The notes beneath the pieces were generated by a model. That model was not told the DNA's origin. It ran no database searches and was given only the letters and a program-made list of their open reading frames with translations. The position numbers and the translations under genes are program-made. DNA of 64,000 nucleotides from Podospora bellae-mahoneyi (lineage: Eukaryota > Ascomycota > Sordariomycetes > Sordariales > Podosporaceae). Positions 45,015 through 54,626 of this stretch are shown here, piece by piece (the first letter of the stretch is position 1; the number at the start of each line of letters is the position of its first letter). The stretch spans positions 2,976,001-3,040,000 of the forward strand of contig NW_026946359.1 in NCBI RefSeq assembly GCF_035222275.1. Direction: 5' to 3'.

Positions 45015-46962
45015 TTAGTGGTGGAACAGACGAATGTTCTGCTCCACAAAGGTGATGCCCAGCTTCTCGGCCGTCTCGAACACGGGAATGTCGTTTTGGC
45101 TGCCGAGGGGAGCGGCAATGTACTTGACGCCCGATCGGGAGGCGCGGTAGACATTGTCGGTGAAGGGGAACTGTTTTCACTCTTGTTAGTAGCTGCTTTT
45201 TGAGTGTTCAGAACAGGAAAAAAACCTACGAAAGCATCGCTGGAGACAACAACATCGGTAAGCTTGCCGAGCCACTCAGTCTTCTCCTCCTCGGTGAAGG
45301 CGGCAGGGACCTCCTCGAAGAAGCCCTCAAAGGCCTCACGCTCAGGGCCGGACTTAGGGACCTGACCACTGACGAGCAGGTCAATGGCGTTGCTCTTGTC
45401 AGGGCGCTTGGTGCCCTTCTTCCACTTGATGCCCAGGACGCGGGGGTGGAAGCGGAGCCACCAGTTGTCGGCCTTGTCACCGGCAAGACGGGTGCAGTGG
45501 ATTCTGGACTGCTGGCCAGCGCCGAGACCAACAACCTGGCCCCTAGCAGCGTAGCAGACAGAGTTGCTCTGAGTGTACTTGAGAGCAATGGTGGCGACAG
45601 TCAAGTCACGCTGGGCGGTCTCGGAAAGAGGCCCGGCGTTCTTGGGGGTGATGATGTTGCGGAAGGTCTCGGGCGAGATCTCGACGTCGTTGCGGCCCTG
45701 GGCGAGGGTGATGCCGTAGACGGTTCTGGTCTCGGACTTGGAGGGCTCAAACTCGGGGTCCATCTGGAGGACGAGGTACTTGCCTCCCTTCTTCTTCTTG
45801 AGGATCTCAAGAGCAGCGGGCTCGTACCCGGGGGCGATAACACCGTCGGAAACCTCCTTGGAGATGATGCTGGCGGTGGGGACATCGACAATGTCGGAAA
45901 GAGCAATCATGTCGCCGAAGCTGCTCATGCGGTCGGCACCTCTGGCGCGGGCATAAGCCTGAGCGAGACCGGAGCTCTCAATGCCGGGGATATCGTCAAC
46001 CATGTAAACCTTGCGCTCCTCGGCGGTCAAGGGCTCGCCGATGGCAGCACCGGCGGGAGAGACGTGCTTGAAGCTGGCGGCAGCGGGCTTGCCGAGGGCC
46101 TTCTTGAGCTCCTTGACCAAAGGCCAGCTGTTGAGGGCATCGAGAAGGTTGATGTAGCCGGGGGCACCGCCGAGAACTTTGAAGGGAAGCTCGCCCTCCT
46201 TGACGTAGGCGGAAGCGGGCTTCTGGTGAGGGTTGGCGCCGTAGCGGAGGGGAAGGTACTGGAGGCCGGTAGCGTACTGCTTGCGGAAGAACTCGGAGAT
46301 GGCGGCATCGTAGTCGGCGGTGTGCTCGAAGGCCTTGAGGGCATAGAGTTTCCTGGTCTCCTCCTTGACCTCACCGGCCTCGATCTCTCTGAGGAACTCG
46401 GCGTAGTCCTTGGGGTCGCTGAGGATGGTGACGCGAGAGTGGTTCTTGGCCGCGGCGCGGATCAGAGTAACACCGCCGATATCGATCTCCTCGACCGCCT
46501 CGGGAACGGTGACATTGATCTTGGCAACCGTGTCCTTGAAGGGGTACAGGTTGCAGATGACATAGTCGACCTTGTCAATGTTTTGCTCGGCGAGGTCCTT
46601 CTCGTCCGAACCGAGGTTGCGAGCCAGGATGCCGGCGTGAACGGCGGGGTGGAGAGTCTTGACACGGCCACCGAGCATCTCAGGGGCTTTGGTGATGGCA
46701 GAGATGTCCCTGGAGAAGAAGCCACACTGTCAGCCACTTTCTCCCAAAATGACTCACCCATGAAGCCGAAGCTGGGTGACCGATCTCGAAGTAGGGAGGG
46801 TGAAGGCACTCACTCGACAGGGAAACCAGACTCCCTGATCATCTTGGAAGTGCCGCCGGAAGCGAGGATGCGCACATTGTTCTGGACAAGGCCCTTGGCC
46901 AAGTCCAACAGTCCCGTCTTGTCATAGACAGAGACAATCGCAGTTCTTTGGGAGTCGGCCAT
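45015..46962 (-). CDS. ade17: bifunctional AICAR transformylase / IMP cyclohydrolase
   Basis: Three exons on the minus strand: 46962-46814, 46709-45230 and 45170-45015 (1785 nt, 594 residues). The first domain (to about residue 200) is the MGS-like IMP cyclohydrolase: [46 protein letters not shown]. The second is the formyltransferase: [39 protein letters not shown], and the end [12 protein letters not shown]... [11 protein letters not shown]. It carries out the last two steps of purine synthesis, AICAR to FAICAR to IMP. Intron 2 uses the uncommon donor GTAGGT with a perfect CTAAC branch. Intron 1 contains TGACTCA (46750-46756), a CPC1/Gcn4-type site. Confidence 0.96.
46750..46756 (+). promoter_or_regulatory. 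CPC1/Gcn4-type site in ade17 intron 1
   Basis: TGACTCA, 206 bases into the gene. A 7-base site can occur by chance; it is noted because ade2 has one too. Confidence 0.3.
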
Positions 46963-47681
46963 GGTGACTAGAGGGTATGTTGCGCGGGGCAATCTGTGAT
47001 CGTGAAAGAAACCAGGAAGGTGTCAAGGTCAGTCAACTCTTCTCTCTTTCTTGATCATGTATGACGTGAGTGTGTCACTCACTGTCTTCCACACCAGAGG
47101 AGCAAAGCTTACCAGTTGTGTTTCTCTCTACCAACTCTCTGGATGTTACAAAGAAGAGAAGAAAAAAAAAAAAAAGGGAGAATCAATCACACCATGCAGA
47201 GGCTCGCCTCGTCTAGAGGAGTCTAATATTTTTTTGCGACACCTCCTGCCCGTCCCCTACCCCCCTCCTCTTCCGTCACTCCCCTATCAACGCTAATGGA
47301 GGGGTAGCTACGGGTGCAATCTGCCCCACGATTCGCCGTGATCGGGCATGGCCCCACACTTGAAGCAACAGGAAGTGCATCCACCAGACTTATGTAATTG
47401 CCGGGCTAGTCTCGATTGGACTGTGGGCTGGTATAAAAACTTCTTGCTGTGCCATTTTCCACACGGCGAGTCTCGCATCTTCAACCTGTTTTGGTGGTGA
47501 TGTCGGTGATGGGTTGCCATCACAGCCCTTGGAGCTTCAATTGATTGACTTTTGACTTCAATTGAAGTTTCCTTCCCTGTTGTTTGGGACCTGGAGCAAC
47601 CCACCGCCCGACGGCCAGCCACAACCTTGTGGCAGACCAGCGCACAGCTGCGTCGACTGCTGACAGTCCGCACCTGCTCCC
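46963..47681. promoter_or_regulatory. divergent promoter region, ade17 and U6
   Basis: Holds the ade17 promoter and distal U6 flank. No gene seen. Confidence 0.45.
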
Positions 47682-47719
47682 ATCAGCCCTTTATATACCA
47701 ATCAGCCCTTTATATACCG
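47682..47719 (+). promoter_or_regulatory. tandem duplicated TATA unit of the U6 gene
   Basis: ATCAGCCCTTTATATACC occurs twice in direct tandem with a 19-base period (47682-47699, 47701-47718). Each copy carries a TATATA box (47692-47697, 47711-47716). The downstream box lies 29 bases before the inferred U6 5' end, the usual pol III spacing. Confidence 0.7.
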
Positions 47720-47739
47720 GTGCTCTGCAGCAGGACTTC

Positions 47740-47901
47740 GCCCTCCGGGGCATTTGGTCAATTTGTAAGTTTGGCTCAACCATCTGCTTCTCACTTTGCC
47801 AATAAAACTAACCTCTCTCCCAGGAAACGATACAGAGAAGATTAGCATGGCCCCTGCACTAAGGATGACACGCTACTCAAAGAGATGCTGAAGATTTTTT
47901 T
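47740..47901 (+). ncRNA. U6: U6 spliceosomal snRNA gene with an mRNA-type intron
   Basis: Exon 1, about 47740-47764, folds into a 5' hairpin (GCCC-TCCG-GGGC) and ends CATTTGGTCAATTT. Exon 2 starts GAAACGATACAGAGAAG (with the ACAGAG box that pairs with 5' splice sites) and continues through TTAGCATGGCCCCTG and GGATGACACGC to a seven-T terminator at 47895-47901. Between them, 47765-47823 is a 59-base intron with donor GTAAGT, branch CTAAC and acceptor CCCAG. Removing it restores the universal TTTGAAACGATACAGAG segment and gives about 99 nt, the normal U6 length. The conserved core is unmistakable; the exact 5' end is inferred from TATA spacing and the S. pombe-like hairpin. U6 is made by RNA polymerase III, and its splicing depends on other U6 molecules. 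Confidence 0.93.
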
Positions 47902-48429
47902 ATTTATTTTTGACGTTTCTATGTCCCCGATATGTTCAGTAATCACCTCGAGATTCCTGCTCAGAGGCCAGGTAGGTGGTTGGCTTGAAGGAGGTCGAGC
48001 GTTCGAGTCCAGCCTGGATCGTCTTCATCCCGCTTTTTTTCTCTCAACACCACTTGCTCCCACTCCCAGTGACCCTCCCCTTCCCCCCCACCCCCCGGCA
48101 TTAGTGTGTACAGCTCTGAGCAACTTCCCCGTACTCTTTTAGCTGAAGGATAATTCTTCGTGCCAAGAACAACCCCCCCATGCCTTGCTATTACCAAACA
48201 CCTCTGTTCTTTCCACATAGACTCAAGGTGCATGAAAGCCGGGCAACATATTCCCAATCACCTCCGGACAAGAATCTTGATATTTGGCATCAACAGAAAA
48301 ATACAAAGAGAATACCCAAAAACTGCATCATCCAACGCCTCCCAATGCATTTGTTGTTTTGTTTCCCATAAAATATCCAGAAAGAACCAGCACCGTTTTT
48401 TCCCCCAGCCCTTTGATCAGACATCAAGC
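47902..48429. other. U6 3' flank and GH125 3' flank
   Basis: Contains the B-box-like element; otherwise no gene. The 425-codon plus-strand frame starting at 48160 is antisense to the GH125 gene. Confidence 0.45.
47999..48010 (+). promoter_or_regulatory. B-box-like element downstream of U6
   Basis: GCGTTCGAGTCC matches the pol III B box GGTTCGANTCC at 10 of 11 positions and lies about 100 bases after the U6 terminator. Budding yeast SNR6 has its TFIIIC-binding B box in the same place. No tRNA fold surrounds it. Confidence 0.5.
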
Positions 48430-50538
48430 TCACTCTTGATACAACCTCCCCAGCAACCCCTTCTCGCCAACCCCCCTCCTCTCCTCATCCTCCGCAATCT
48501 TCAAAATCAGCTCCCCAAACAACCCATTAGCCCACCCGAACCAGCTCCTCGTAAAGTCAAACTCGCGCCACGCGTTCACCGTTTCATGGATAACCCCGGC
48601 GCCCGAAGTCGAATTAAGCACCATCAACATCTGCTCCCCAACCACCCTCCCCCTCTCCTCATCCGAAAACCCAGCAAGGTCCTCAAACGCCGTCAGCGCC
48701 GCCACCGTAGCAGCCATCGGCCACCCCTTTCCAGGACCAAGATGAGGACCGCCCACGGCCGAAAGCGCAGGACCCTTGGCATAATACGGGTTGGCCATGC
48801 TCAGCACAAACTTGCGAGTGTTTTGGTAAATCTTGGCATAGTCATGCTTGGCTTCTTCCTCCTCGTCCTTCTCCTTCTCCGAGTTCTTCTCAATCGTACC
48901 GTTGCGCGCGCCGAGGCTCTTGTTCACAGACTTGACCATGCGTGGCGTCGTCGAGGTCTTGGTGTTGGTGTAATTCCACAAGGGGAAGGCCAGCAGAGAT
49001 GGAACATTGGCATCGTCCATCAAGTTGGCACCGCCATACCCATCAACTTCGTACGCAAAAATCTCGCCAAAGTCGCGGTGCTTGACAACGGCGTCTTTGG
49101 CAATGCCGTGGCGGATAGTCTTGGCCAGCTTGCGCATCTCTGTCGTAAGATTAGCAGCCTTGGGGTTGAGTTTCTGCTCGGCGAGCCCCTCCATGATCAC
49201 AGACGCCTGCTCGAGGTAGGCAGCAAACATCATGTTGCTGGGAGTCAAAAGCTGGAAGATGCAGGCGTCATCGCTAGGTCTAAAGGCAGATCGAACCATG
49301 CCGTTCTCCTTGACGGGGTTACCGAGGCCGTCATTCGTCAAGGTCTCGGAGCCACGGTTGGTGTACCCGGTAAAAGTCCAGGCCGACGGCAAGACGCGTC
49401 CCTCCTCATCGTATGTCCCGAGACGCATGGCGGCTGAAGCATCAACAGCCGCTTCCACAGCGTTGACCCAGGAGTACCTGGAAAAGAATTTGAGGTCGTC
49501 GGTCCGGGTATAGTAAGCGGCGCTGATCTGGAGGAACGAAGCCAAGCTGTCCAGCTCCCACTTGCAGTCAAACACCAGCTTGGGGTTGTAAGGAGGCTGC
49601 GGGTTGTTCTGGTGGAAAGCACCGTTGTGCGTCGGAGGAATGCCGCTCTCGGGAGGTGGCTGGAACGAATGGCAGTAGGGCGAAATGACAATGTATCGAG
49701 AGTGTGAGTTGATCAACCCACGCCACAGACTGGCCAGGGAATCAAACTTGTCAGACGGCTCCAGCAACGGCAGATACGAATAAATCTGACTGGCAGAGTC
49801 ACGGAGCCACATGGCGTCAATATCACCCGTGATCACATAGGTGAGCTCCTCATCCGTCATCACCGTCTGCACCTCGTCAGAGCCTTCTTCTCCCGAGCCG
49901 CCTTCCACCGTCTTGTTGGCATATCCACGCCATTTGACCATGGTGTCGAGCGTGTTCGGGTAGCTGTTCTCAAACAGACGGTAGAGATCCGGGTCCTTGA
50001 TCACCTTCTTCATGCGCTCAAGCAGAGCTTCAAGAGCGGGCAGCCGGAAAGTCCTGCACTCGGGGGGCGGGCGCACAAATGGGAACTTGCGCTTGCCTTC
50101 AGAGTGCGGTCCCGGCTTCTGTCTCTGCAGCTGTTCGAACCCGATACAATCAACCTTGGCTGTGGCAGCCGGCCCGGCCTCTTCAGTGGTCGCGAACTGG
50201 TTCCCAAAGTCGGCCAGCCCAACGTCGCTATCGTCACCTTCTGCCGGAGGGACCTTGGTGGTCTCGGGCTTGGTAGGCGTGGCTCCATGCTCTTCGGTGA
50301 CATCGTCTTCGCGCTCCGCAGAGCCTGCCGGGTTCGTGTTTGGGTGTGCTACTTGGCCACTGTCGTGGTGGTGAGGGGTAACATGTTCGGGAACTTTTGG
50401 AGCGTGTAAATCGAGCGTCTCCTGCCTGGGCGTGGCTATCGGGGACTGGTACCCAAGCCAGAATATGATGACAGTCAAGAGGAGAGCGATACCGATGACT
50501 CTCCCCCTCCGGTTGCCGGTGAGAAATGGGACGACCAT
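48430..50538 (-). CDS. GH125 exo-alpha-1,6-mannosidase-like protein (Mug157 family)
   Basis: Single exon, 702 residues, start MVVPFLTGNRRGRVIG. An N-terminal anchor (about residues 12-28, IGIALLLTVIIFWLGY) precedes a Pro/Glu-rich stem of about 100 residues, a type II Golgi/ER-like topology. The GH125 catalytic domain covers about 150 to the end: TYVITGDIDAMWLRDSASQI, SRYIVISPYCHSF, FDCKWELDSLASFL, FRPSDDACIFQLLTPSNMMF, and ANPYYAKGP... GWPMAATVAALTA with WFGWANGLFGELI. GH125 enzymes release alpha-1,6-linked mannose. A Lys/Glu-rich insert (EKNSEKEKDEEEE) interrupts the domain near residue 580 and is probably a surface loop. In function it complements the GT62 mannosyltransferase in this window, though linkage is likely chance. 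Confidence 0.92.
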   Translation of the reverse strand: MVVPFLTGNRRGRVIGIALLLTVIIFWLGYQSPIATPRQETLDLHAPKVPEHVTPHHHDSGQVAHPNTNPAGSAEREDDVTEEHGATPTKPETTKVPPAEGDDSDVGLADFGNQFATTEEAGPAATAKVDCIGFEQLQRQKPGPHSEGKRKFPFVRPPPECRTFRLPALEALLERMKKVIKDPDLYRLFENSYPNTLDTMVKWRGYANKTVEGGSGEEGSDEVQTVMTDEELTYVITGDIDAMWLRDSASQIYSYLPLLEPSDKFDSLASLWRGLINSHSRYIVISPYCHSFQPPPESGIPPTHNGAFHQNNPQPPYNPKLVFDCKWELDSLASFLQISAAYYTRTDDLKFFSRYSWVNAVEAAVDASAAMRLGTYDEEGRVLPSAWTFTGYTNRGSETLTNDGLGNPVKENGMVRSAFRPSDDACIFQLLTPSNMMFAAYLEQASVIMEGLAEQKLNPKAANLTTEMRKLAKTIRHGIAKDAVVKHRDFGEIFAYEVDGYGGANLMDDANVPSLLAFPLWNYTNTKTSTTPRMVKSVNKSLGARNGTIEKNSEKEKDEEEEAKHDYAKIYQNTRKFVLSMANPYYAKGPALSAVGGPHLGPGKGWPMAATVAALTAFEDLAGFSDEERGRVVGEQMLMVLNSTSGAGVIHETVNAWREFDFTRSWFGWANGLFGELILKIAEDEERRGVGEKGLLGRLYQE

Positions 50539-51210
50539 GGTGTCTTCAGGTGGCCGCCGGTTGGACAAGTTTGTCCACGACCGAGTGGTGGGTTGAACAG
50601 ATTATCTGACTCGGTGAGTGAGTGGCATGTAACGATATCGTAATGACCACCAGAGGCCAGAACACAGCAAATTCCACCGCAAGAGCAGGTGAAGTTGACG
50701 AGGCAGAAACATCGAAATTTGTGGCAAAAAGAGAAAGAAACAATCCCGGGTTTTCTCGTCAGGCCCCAAATTTCCCAGAAAGGGAGGAAGTCACGACAGG
50801 ACCCCAGCTTGTTCATCGCATCTTGCTGTCCAGCCAGCTTCTTGGCGAGGTCTTGTTCTGGCCACTTATAGGCTTGGGAATGGGACAAGCGGTGGGTTGG
50901 TCCAATAGACTGTGGTGGCCCAGAGGCAGGGATGTTCAGCCTGACTCTGACCCCTGAACCACAGCGGCCGTTGGAGATGCCGAGTGCCGATTCCTGAGAA
51001 TGTTCGGCAGCAGCCTCACTTACATGGCGCAACAGAAATGTCGGATGAATCATATTGCTTCTAAGTATATCGTTTTCCTTTCTCTAGATTACGTGAGAAC
51101 CGTTGTCTGTCTGTCTATCCCATCCAAAACAAAAACTCCTTTTTCCTTGTTGCCGGGTATTGGATTATTATCCTCCAGAGCCATACTCGCCATTATCACC
51201 ATGCAGAATC
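50539..51210. promoter_or_regulatory. GH125 promoter and lipase 3' flank
   Basis: No gene seen. Both flanking genes are on the minus strand. Confidence 0.4.
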
Positions 51211-53367
51211 TCACCGAGACAAGTCCTCACTGCTACTAGACTGCAACTCTTCCTCCTCCTCTTCTTCATTCCCCTCATCACCTGTCGCTTCCTTCTTCTT
51301 AGGCTTCCAAGCCGGAACATCCTCACACCCCGTGGGAACCCGACAAACATCCCTCACATCACACGTCTTCCACAAAACCTCCTTCACCTCCCTAAACACC
51401 TGCTCCGGCGCATCCATCGCCCAAATCACATCCAAATGCTCATACCCCGGAATGACCTTCTGATGCACCACCTCCACATGTGGCTCCCTCCCCCTCTCAA
51501 ACCGCCTCAGCAACCTTTCCCCATCCACCAAATCATCATCCCCCGCCACCCAAAGCGCAAAAGGCGGCGCCCTCTCATCATACCAAGCCGTGCTCCCCTT
51601 CCTCCTCCTCCCCTTTTTTCTTTCCCTCCCCCCCCCACCACCATCAGCCATATCCCTATCTACCTCGCCCAAAACCCCCTCTTCCCCAACCTCCCCATCC
51701 TCCCTCTCCTCAGCCCTCCACTCCTCCTTCGTACTCAGTATGCACTTGTGCCTAGCAAAGCACTCCCTCCCCAACCACCACCTCATACTTTCGCTACTGA
51801 CAAAAACCGGCGCAAACCTGAACATCCTGTCCCTCAACCCCCTATCCCACCTCTCATCCCCCCACCCAAACAAGAAGCCGAAAACCTTGTACCCCAACCA
51901 GCCATACACCCTCCCGTTTAGTCGCCTGTGCATCTCCATCATGAACGGAATAAACGCGTGAATCCCAAAAAAGACCCTGAAAAACTCCGGGCTTATGACC
52001 CTCATGAATTTAAAATACATCTTCCCAATCAACGGGCCCGCATACGCCGCCGGAGCCAACCCGCAAAAAACCGTTATTCTGTCTCCGAGGTCAGGTCGCT
52101 GCTCTTTTGCCAGCGCGACCAGGGCTTGCGTCGTGCCCTGCGAGTGGCAGATCAGTCCTATTTTTGAAAACCCCGTCTCGTAGCACACGCGGGAGATCAA
52201 AGCCGGGAGGTCAAAGACGCCCATTTGGCGGATGTTCCAGGCCCACATCCTCGGGTCGGCGTACTTCAGCAGCGTGTGCTTTGGCGTGAAACCGCAGCGG
52301 TTGTTGCCCAGCCAGACGTCATACCCTGCCTTGGCGAGTAGAAAAGCCAGGGAGTCGTCATCGTTGACGCAGTACGCCCCCGAGGATTGCAGTAGGCCGT
52401 GGATCAACAGCACCGGGAACTTCGCTGGAGAGGATGGCGGTTTCCTCGGGGGTGTGAAGGTCTCCGGGCCGCGGTGGGCACGTTCGCAAGCTGGCAAGGG
52501 GGTGTGCTCCTTCGGATCGTAGACATGCCAGAGGTCGATGAGGAAACCGTCTTCCGTCTGGACTTCAAAAGGTTCGATATCGAGCCCTACTCTTCTGGCG
52601 TAGTAGGCTGGGTCGCAGACCAAGGGGTCGGGGCCGCCTTCGGTGGGGGGGTAGGGGGTTTTACCTGATGGGCGGTGGCCGGATAACCAGGCTTCTTCTT
52701 GCCGTTTCCTGATCTCGGCCCGGCGGGTTTCTTCCTTGTAAAAGGGGCGGGAGAAAGCGTCGGGGTTGCGAAGGGTGACGAGTCGCCAGAGGTGTTGGAC
52801 CGAGGGGCCGATGGAGGTGAATAGCGCGCCGAGGACGATGACAGCTAAGAAACCGAGGGAGAGGAAGAAGGACGTGAGCCGGAAGATGAGACACTGGATG
52901 TGGGTCATAAGGGAAGGGGGGCCGTATAAAGGTAGAGGGGGGAACAAGGGGTTGGTGTGGGATGGTGGCATCGACCTTTTGAGGCTGGCGTCGGTCGATC
53001 TTTTGTTGGGGGAGGTGCCATTTTGCTGCTGGGAGAGGGCAATGGCTTTTTCTTCGGTGGGGGATTGGATTGTATGGTGGTGGGTTGGTTCGAGTTGTGT
53101 TTCGAGTTCTTCTCGCAAGACGTTGAGCTTGTGAGCTTCTTGGACCGGGACGGTTGGGAGCCGGTGGCCGTCGGCTGTTACTATCACCGTGTCGTGGGGG
53201 GTTACGAATTGGGCTTCGACCGCGATGGCGTCGTGGTTGCCTTGTTCTAGTGGGAGGAGAGAGAGCTTTTCTGATTGCTCGGCGAACTCGACGGCTGTTT
53301 TGGCGAGTTCGTTTTCGTCCATGGCGCCTGGTGGTGAGGACTGGGTAAGGGTTGCTCGGACAGCCAT
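51211..53367 (-). CDS. membrane alpha/beta-hydrolase, steryl ester hydrolase/acid lipase family
   Basis: Single exon, 718 residues, start MAVRATLTQSSPPG. A disordered N-terminus leads to a hydrophobic hairpin or anchor (about residues 160-190, IFRLTSFFLSLGFLAVIVLGALF). The ab-lipase-associated region (CDPAYYARRVGLDIEPFEVQTEDGFLIDLWHVY) and hydrolase fold follow: PVLLIHGLLQSSGAY with the oxyanion HGL, YDVWLGNNRCG, then nucleophile elbow ICHSQGTTQ, candidate acid AGDDDLVDG and base GYEHLDVIW. The elbow has Cys where G-x-S-x-G lipases have the first Gly. A Gly/Arg-rich loop of about 40 residues is inserted before the acid. By family (Yeh1/Yeh2/Tgl1) it cleaves steryl esters at lipid droplets or the plasma membrane. 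C-terminal poly-Glu/Ser tail. Confidence 0.88.
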   Translation of the reverse strand: MAVRATLTQSSPPGAMDENELAKTAVEFAEQSEKLSLLPLEQGNHDAIAVEAQFVTPHDTVIVTADGHRLPTVPVQEAHKLNVLREELETQLEPTHHHTIQSPTEEKAIALSQQQNGTSPNKRSTDASLKRSMPPSHTNPLFPPLPLYGPPSLMTHIQCLIFRLTSFFLSLGFLAVIVLGALFTSIGPSVQHLWRLVTLRNPDAFSRPFYKEETRRAEIRKRQEEAWLSGHRPSGKTPYPPTEGGPDPLVCDPAYYARRVGLDIEPFEVQTEDGFLIDLWHVYDPKEHTPLPACERAHRGPETFTPPRKPPSSPAKFPVLLIHGLLQSSGAYCVNDDDSLAFLLAKAGYDVWLGNNRCGFTPKHTLLKYADPRMWAWNIRQMGVFDLPALISRVCYETGFSKIGLICHSQGTTQALVALAKEQRPDLGDRITVFCGLAPAAYAGPLIGKMYFKFMRVISPEFFRVFFGIHAFIPFMMEMHRRLNGRVYGWLGYKVFGFLFGWGDERWDRGLRDRMFRFAPVFVSSESMRWWLGRECFARHKCILSTKEEWRAEEREDGEVGEEGVLGEVDRDMADGGGGGRERKKGRRRKGSTAWYDERAPPFALWVAGDDDLVDGERLLRRFERGREPHVEVVHQKVIPGYEHLDVIWAMDAPEQVFREVKEVLWKTCDVRDVCRVPTGCEDVPAWKPKKKEATGDEGNEEEEEEELQSSSSEDLSR

Positions 53368-54626
53368 GGCTGAAGGTGAGGGTGGCTTGGTCTCCCTCTG
53401 AACGGGGAATATATTGCTGATATCATACAGATTGAACCGATTAGAAAGAAAATACCGTCGTGATAGTAGAAGAACAAGTGTCTAGGTCTTAAAGAAACCG
53501 CCCGTCTCACAAACAGAAAAAATATTCAACGAGACTCGAGGCATGCTATACTCCATCCCACAGGCCAGACGTCATTTGTGGCTGCAGTTACTAAACGGGA
53601 CAAAAACGGTCTCGTTCCGGAGAAACCAGCCACTGTCGACAAGACTTTCCCCCTCTTGCGATCGAAAGTGAAAAGGATACACCATCCACATCGAGCAAAA
53701 TGCAGGGTCACAAACAAGCTTCTTGTCATGACATGGAAAGATGGATGTCGAGGGAGAAAATAACCCCCTGCGTCACCGTGCAGCTGGGAGCATGGGCGCG
53801 GGGGGTTGACAGGGCCTTGCGATTGGTTTAGGTCTGGTTCAGGCATGTGAAGATCGTTGATCACAGTGGGGCTCTGCTGGGTGGGTGGCTGACAGCACAA
53901 CCCTTGGGCTTGGGACTTGGGATGAACCTGAACCGTCATCAACAACAACAACTGGAAAATATTTCCCATGGACAAGAAACATGAATGATCAGGAGGTCGT
54001 GACTGCCATTCGTTCTCCCAAAGATTGGCATAGATGTCGTGCATAGTGAGACAAGTGACCACAAGTGACCCGGAACACTGGGTACCTGTCTGTTGAACTG
54101 AACATTGGACGTCTGGTAGGCTGGCACGAAAGAGCAAGACATATCATGGTGTGAAAAGTAAAAGACCAACCCAACAAGCCTATTTTCGTAACATCATGGC
54201 CGTTCTTCTAGCCTAGACACTACATACGTGAACCCAAAGAGAAGGGTTAGGGTTAGCCTAGTCCTGGCTGGGTAAGCGGATCCGCGAATAGCCAATGCCA
54301 TATGCCGAGGTGAAAGGAAGCCGAAGCCACACCACCAGCTGCTGCTGGGTTCACCACCACCATAACAGGCGGGTCTACTTCCGCGCTGAGAGTCTCCTCG
54401 AATGCTTTAAACCCCAGAGGCCATTGGGTGTTCCTAGTCAGCAGCTGCATTGCTCTGCTACCTCCTCATTCTCAAATAACCATCATCTAATTTTTTCCCA
54501 ACCACAACTCCCGAAACCGTTCATGTACCTTGCTGGACCGCCCCTACCCTACCCACACCACGACACCACGCGACGCTCGGAAGCCATAGCCCCCACGGCA
54601 ACGTCGCACCGCGCGAACTTCCAACC
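53368..54626. promoter_or_regulatory. divergent promoter region, lipase and pex6
   Basis: 1.26 kb with no supported gene. Short frames at 53526-54177 show no domain. It contains a TTAGGG pair and one CCGAGG (54305-54310). Confidence 0.45.
54246..54258 (+). promoter_or_regulatory. telomere-like box upstream of pex6
   Basis: GGGTTAGGGTTAG, two TTAGGG units, about 370 bases before the pex6 start codon. Confidence 0.4.

Noticed and set aside
47990-48020. Possible tRNA around the TTCGAGTCC motif
   Set aside because: No D-arm, anticodon arm or acceptor stem can be drawn; read instead as a downstream B box for U6.
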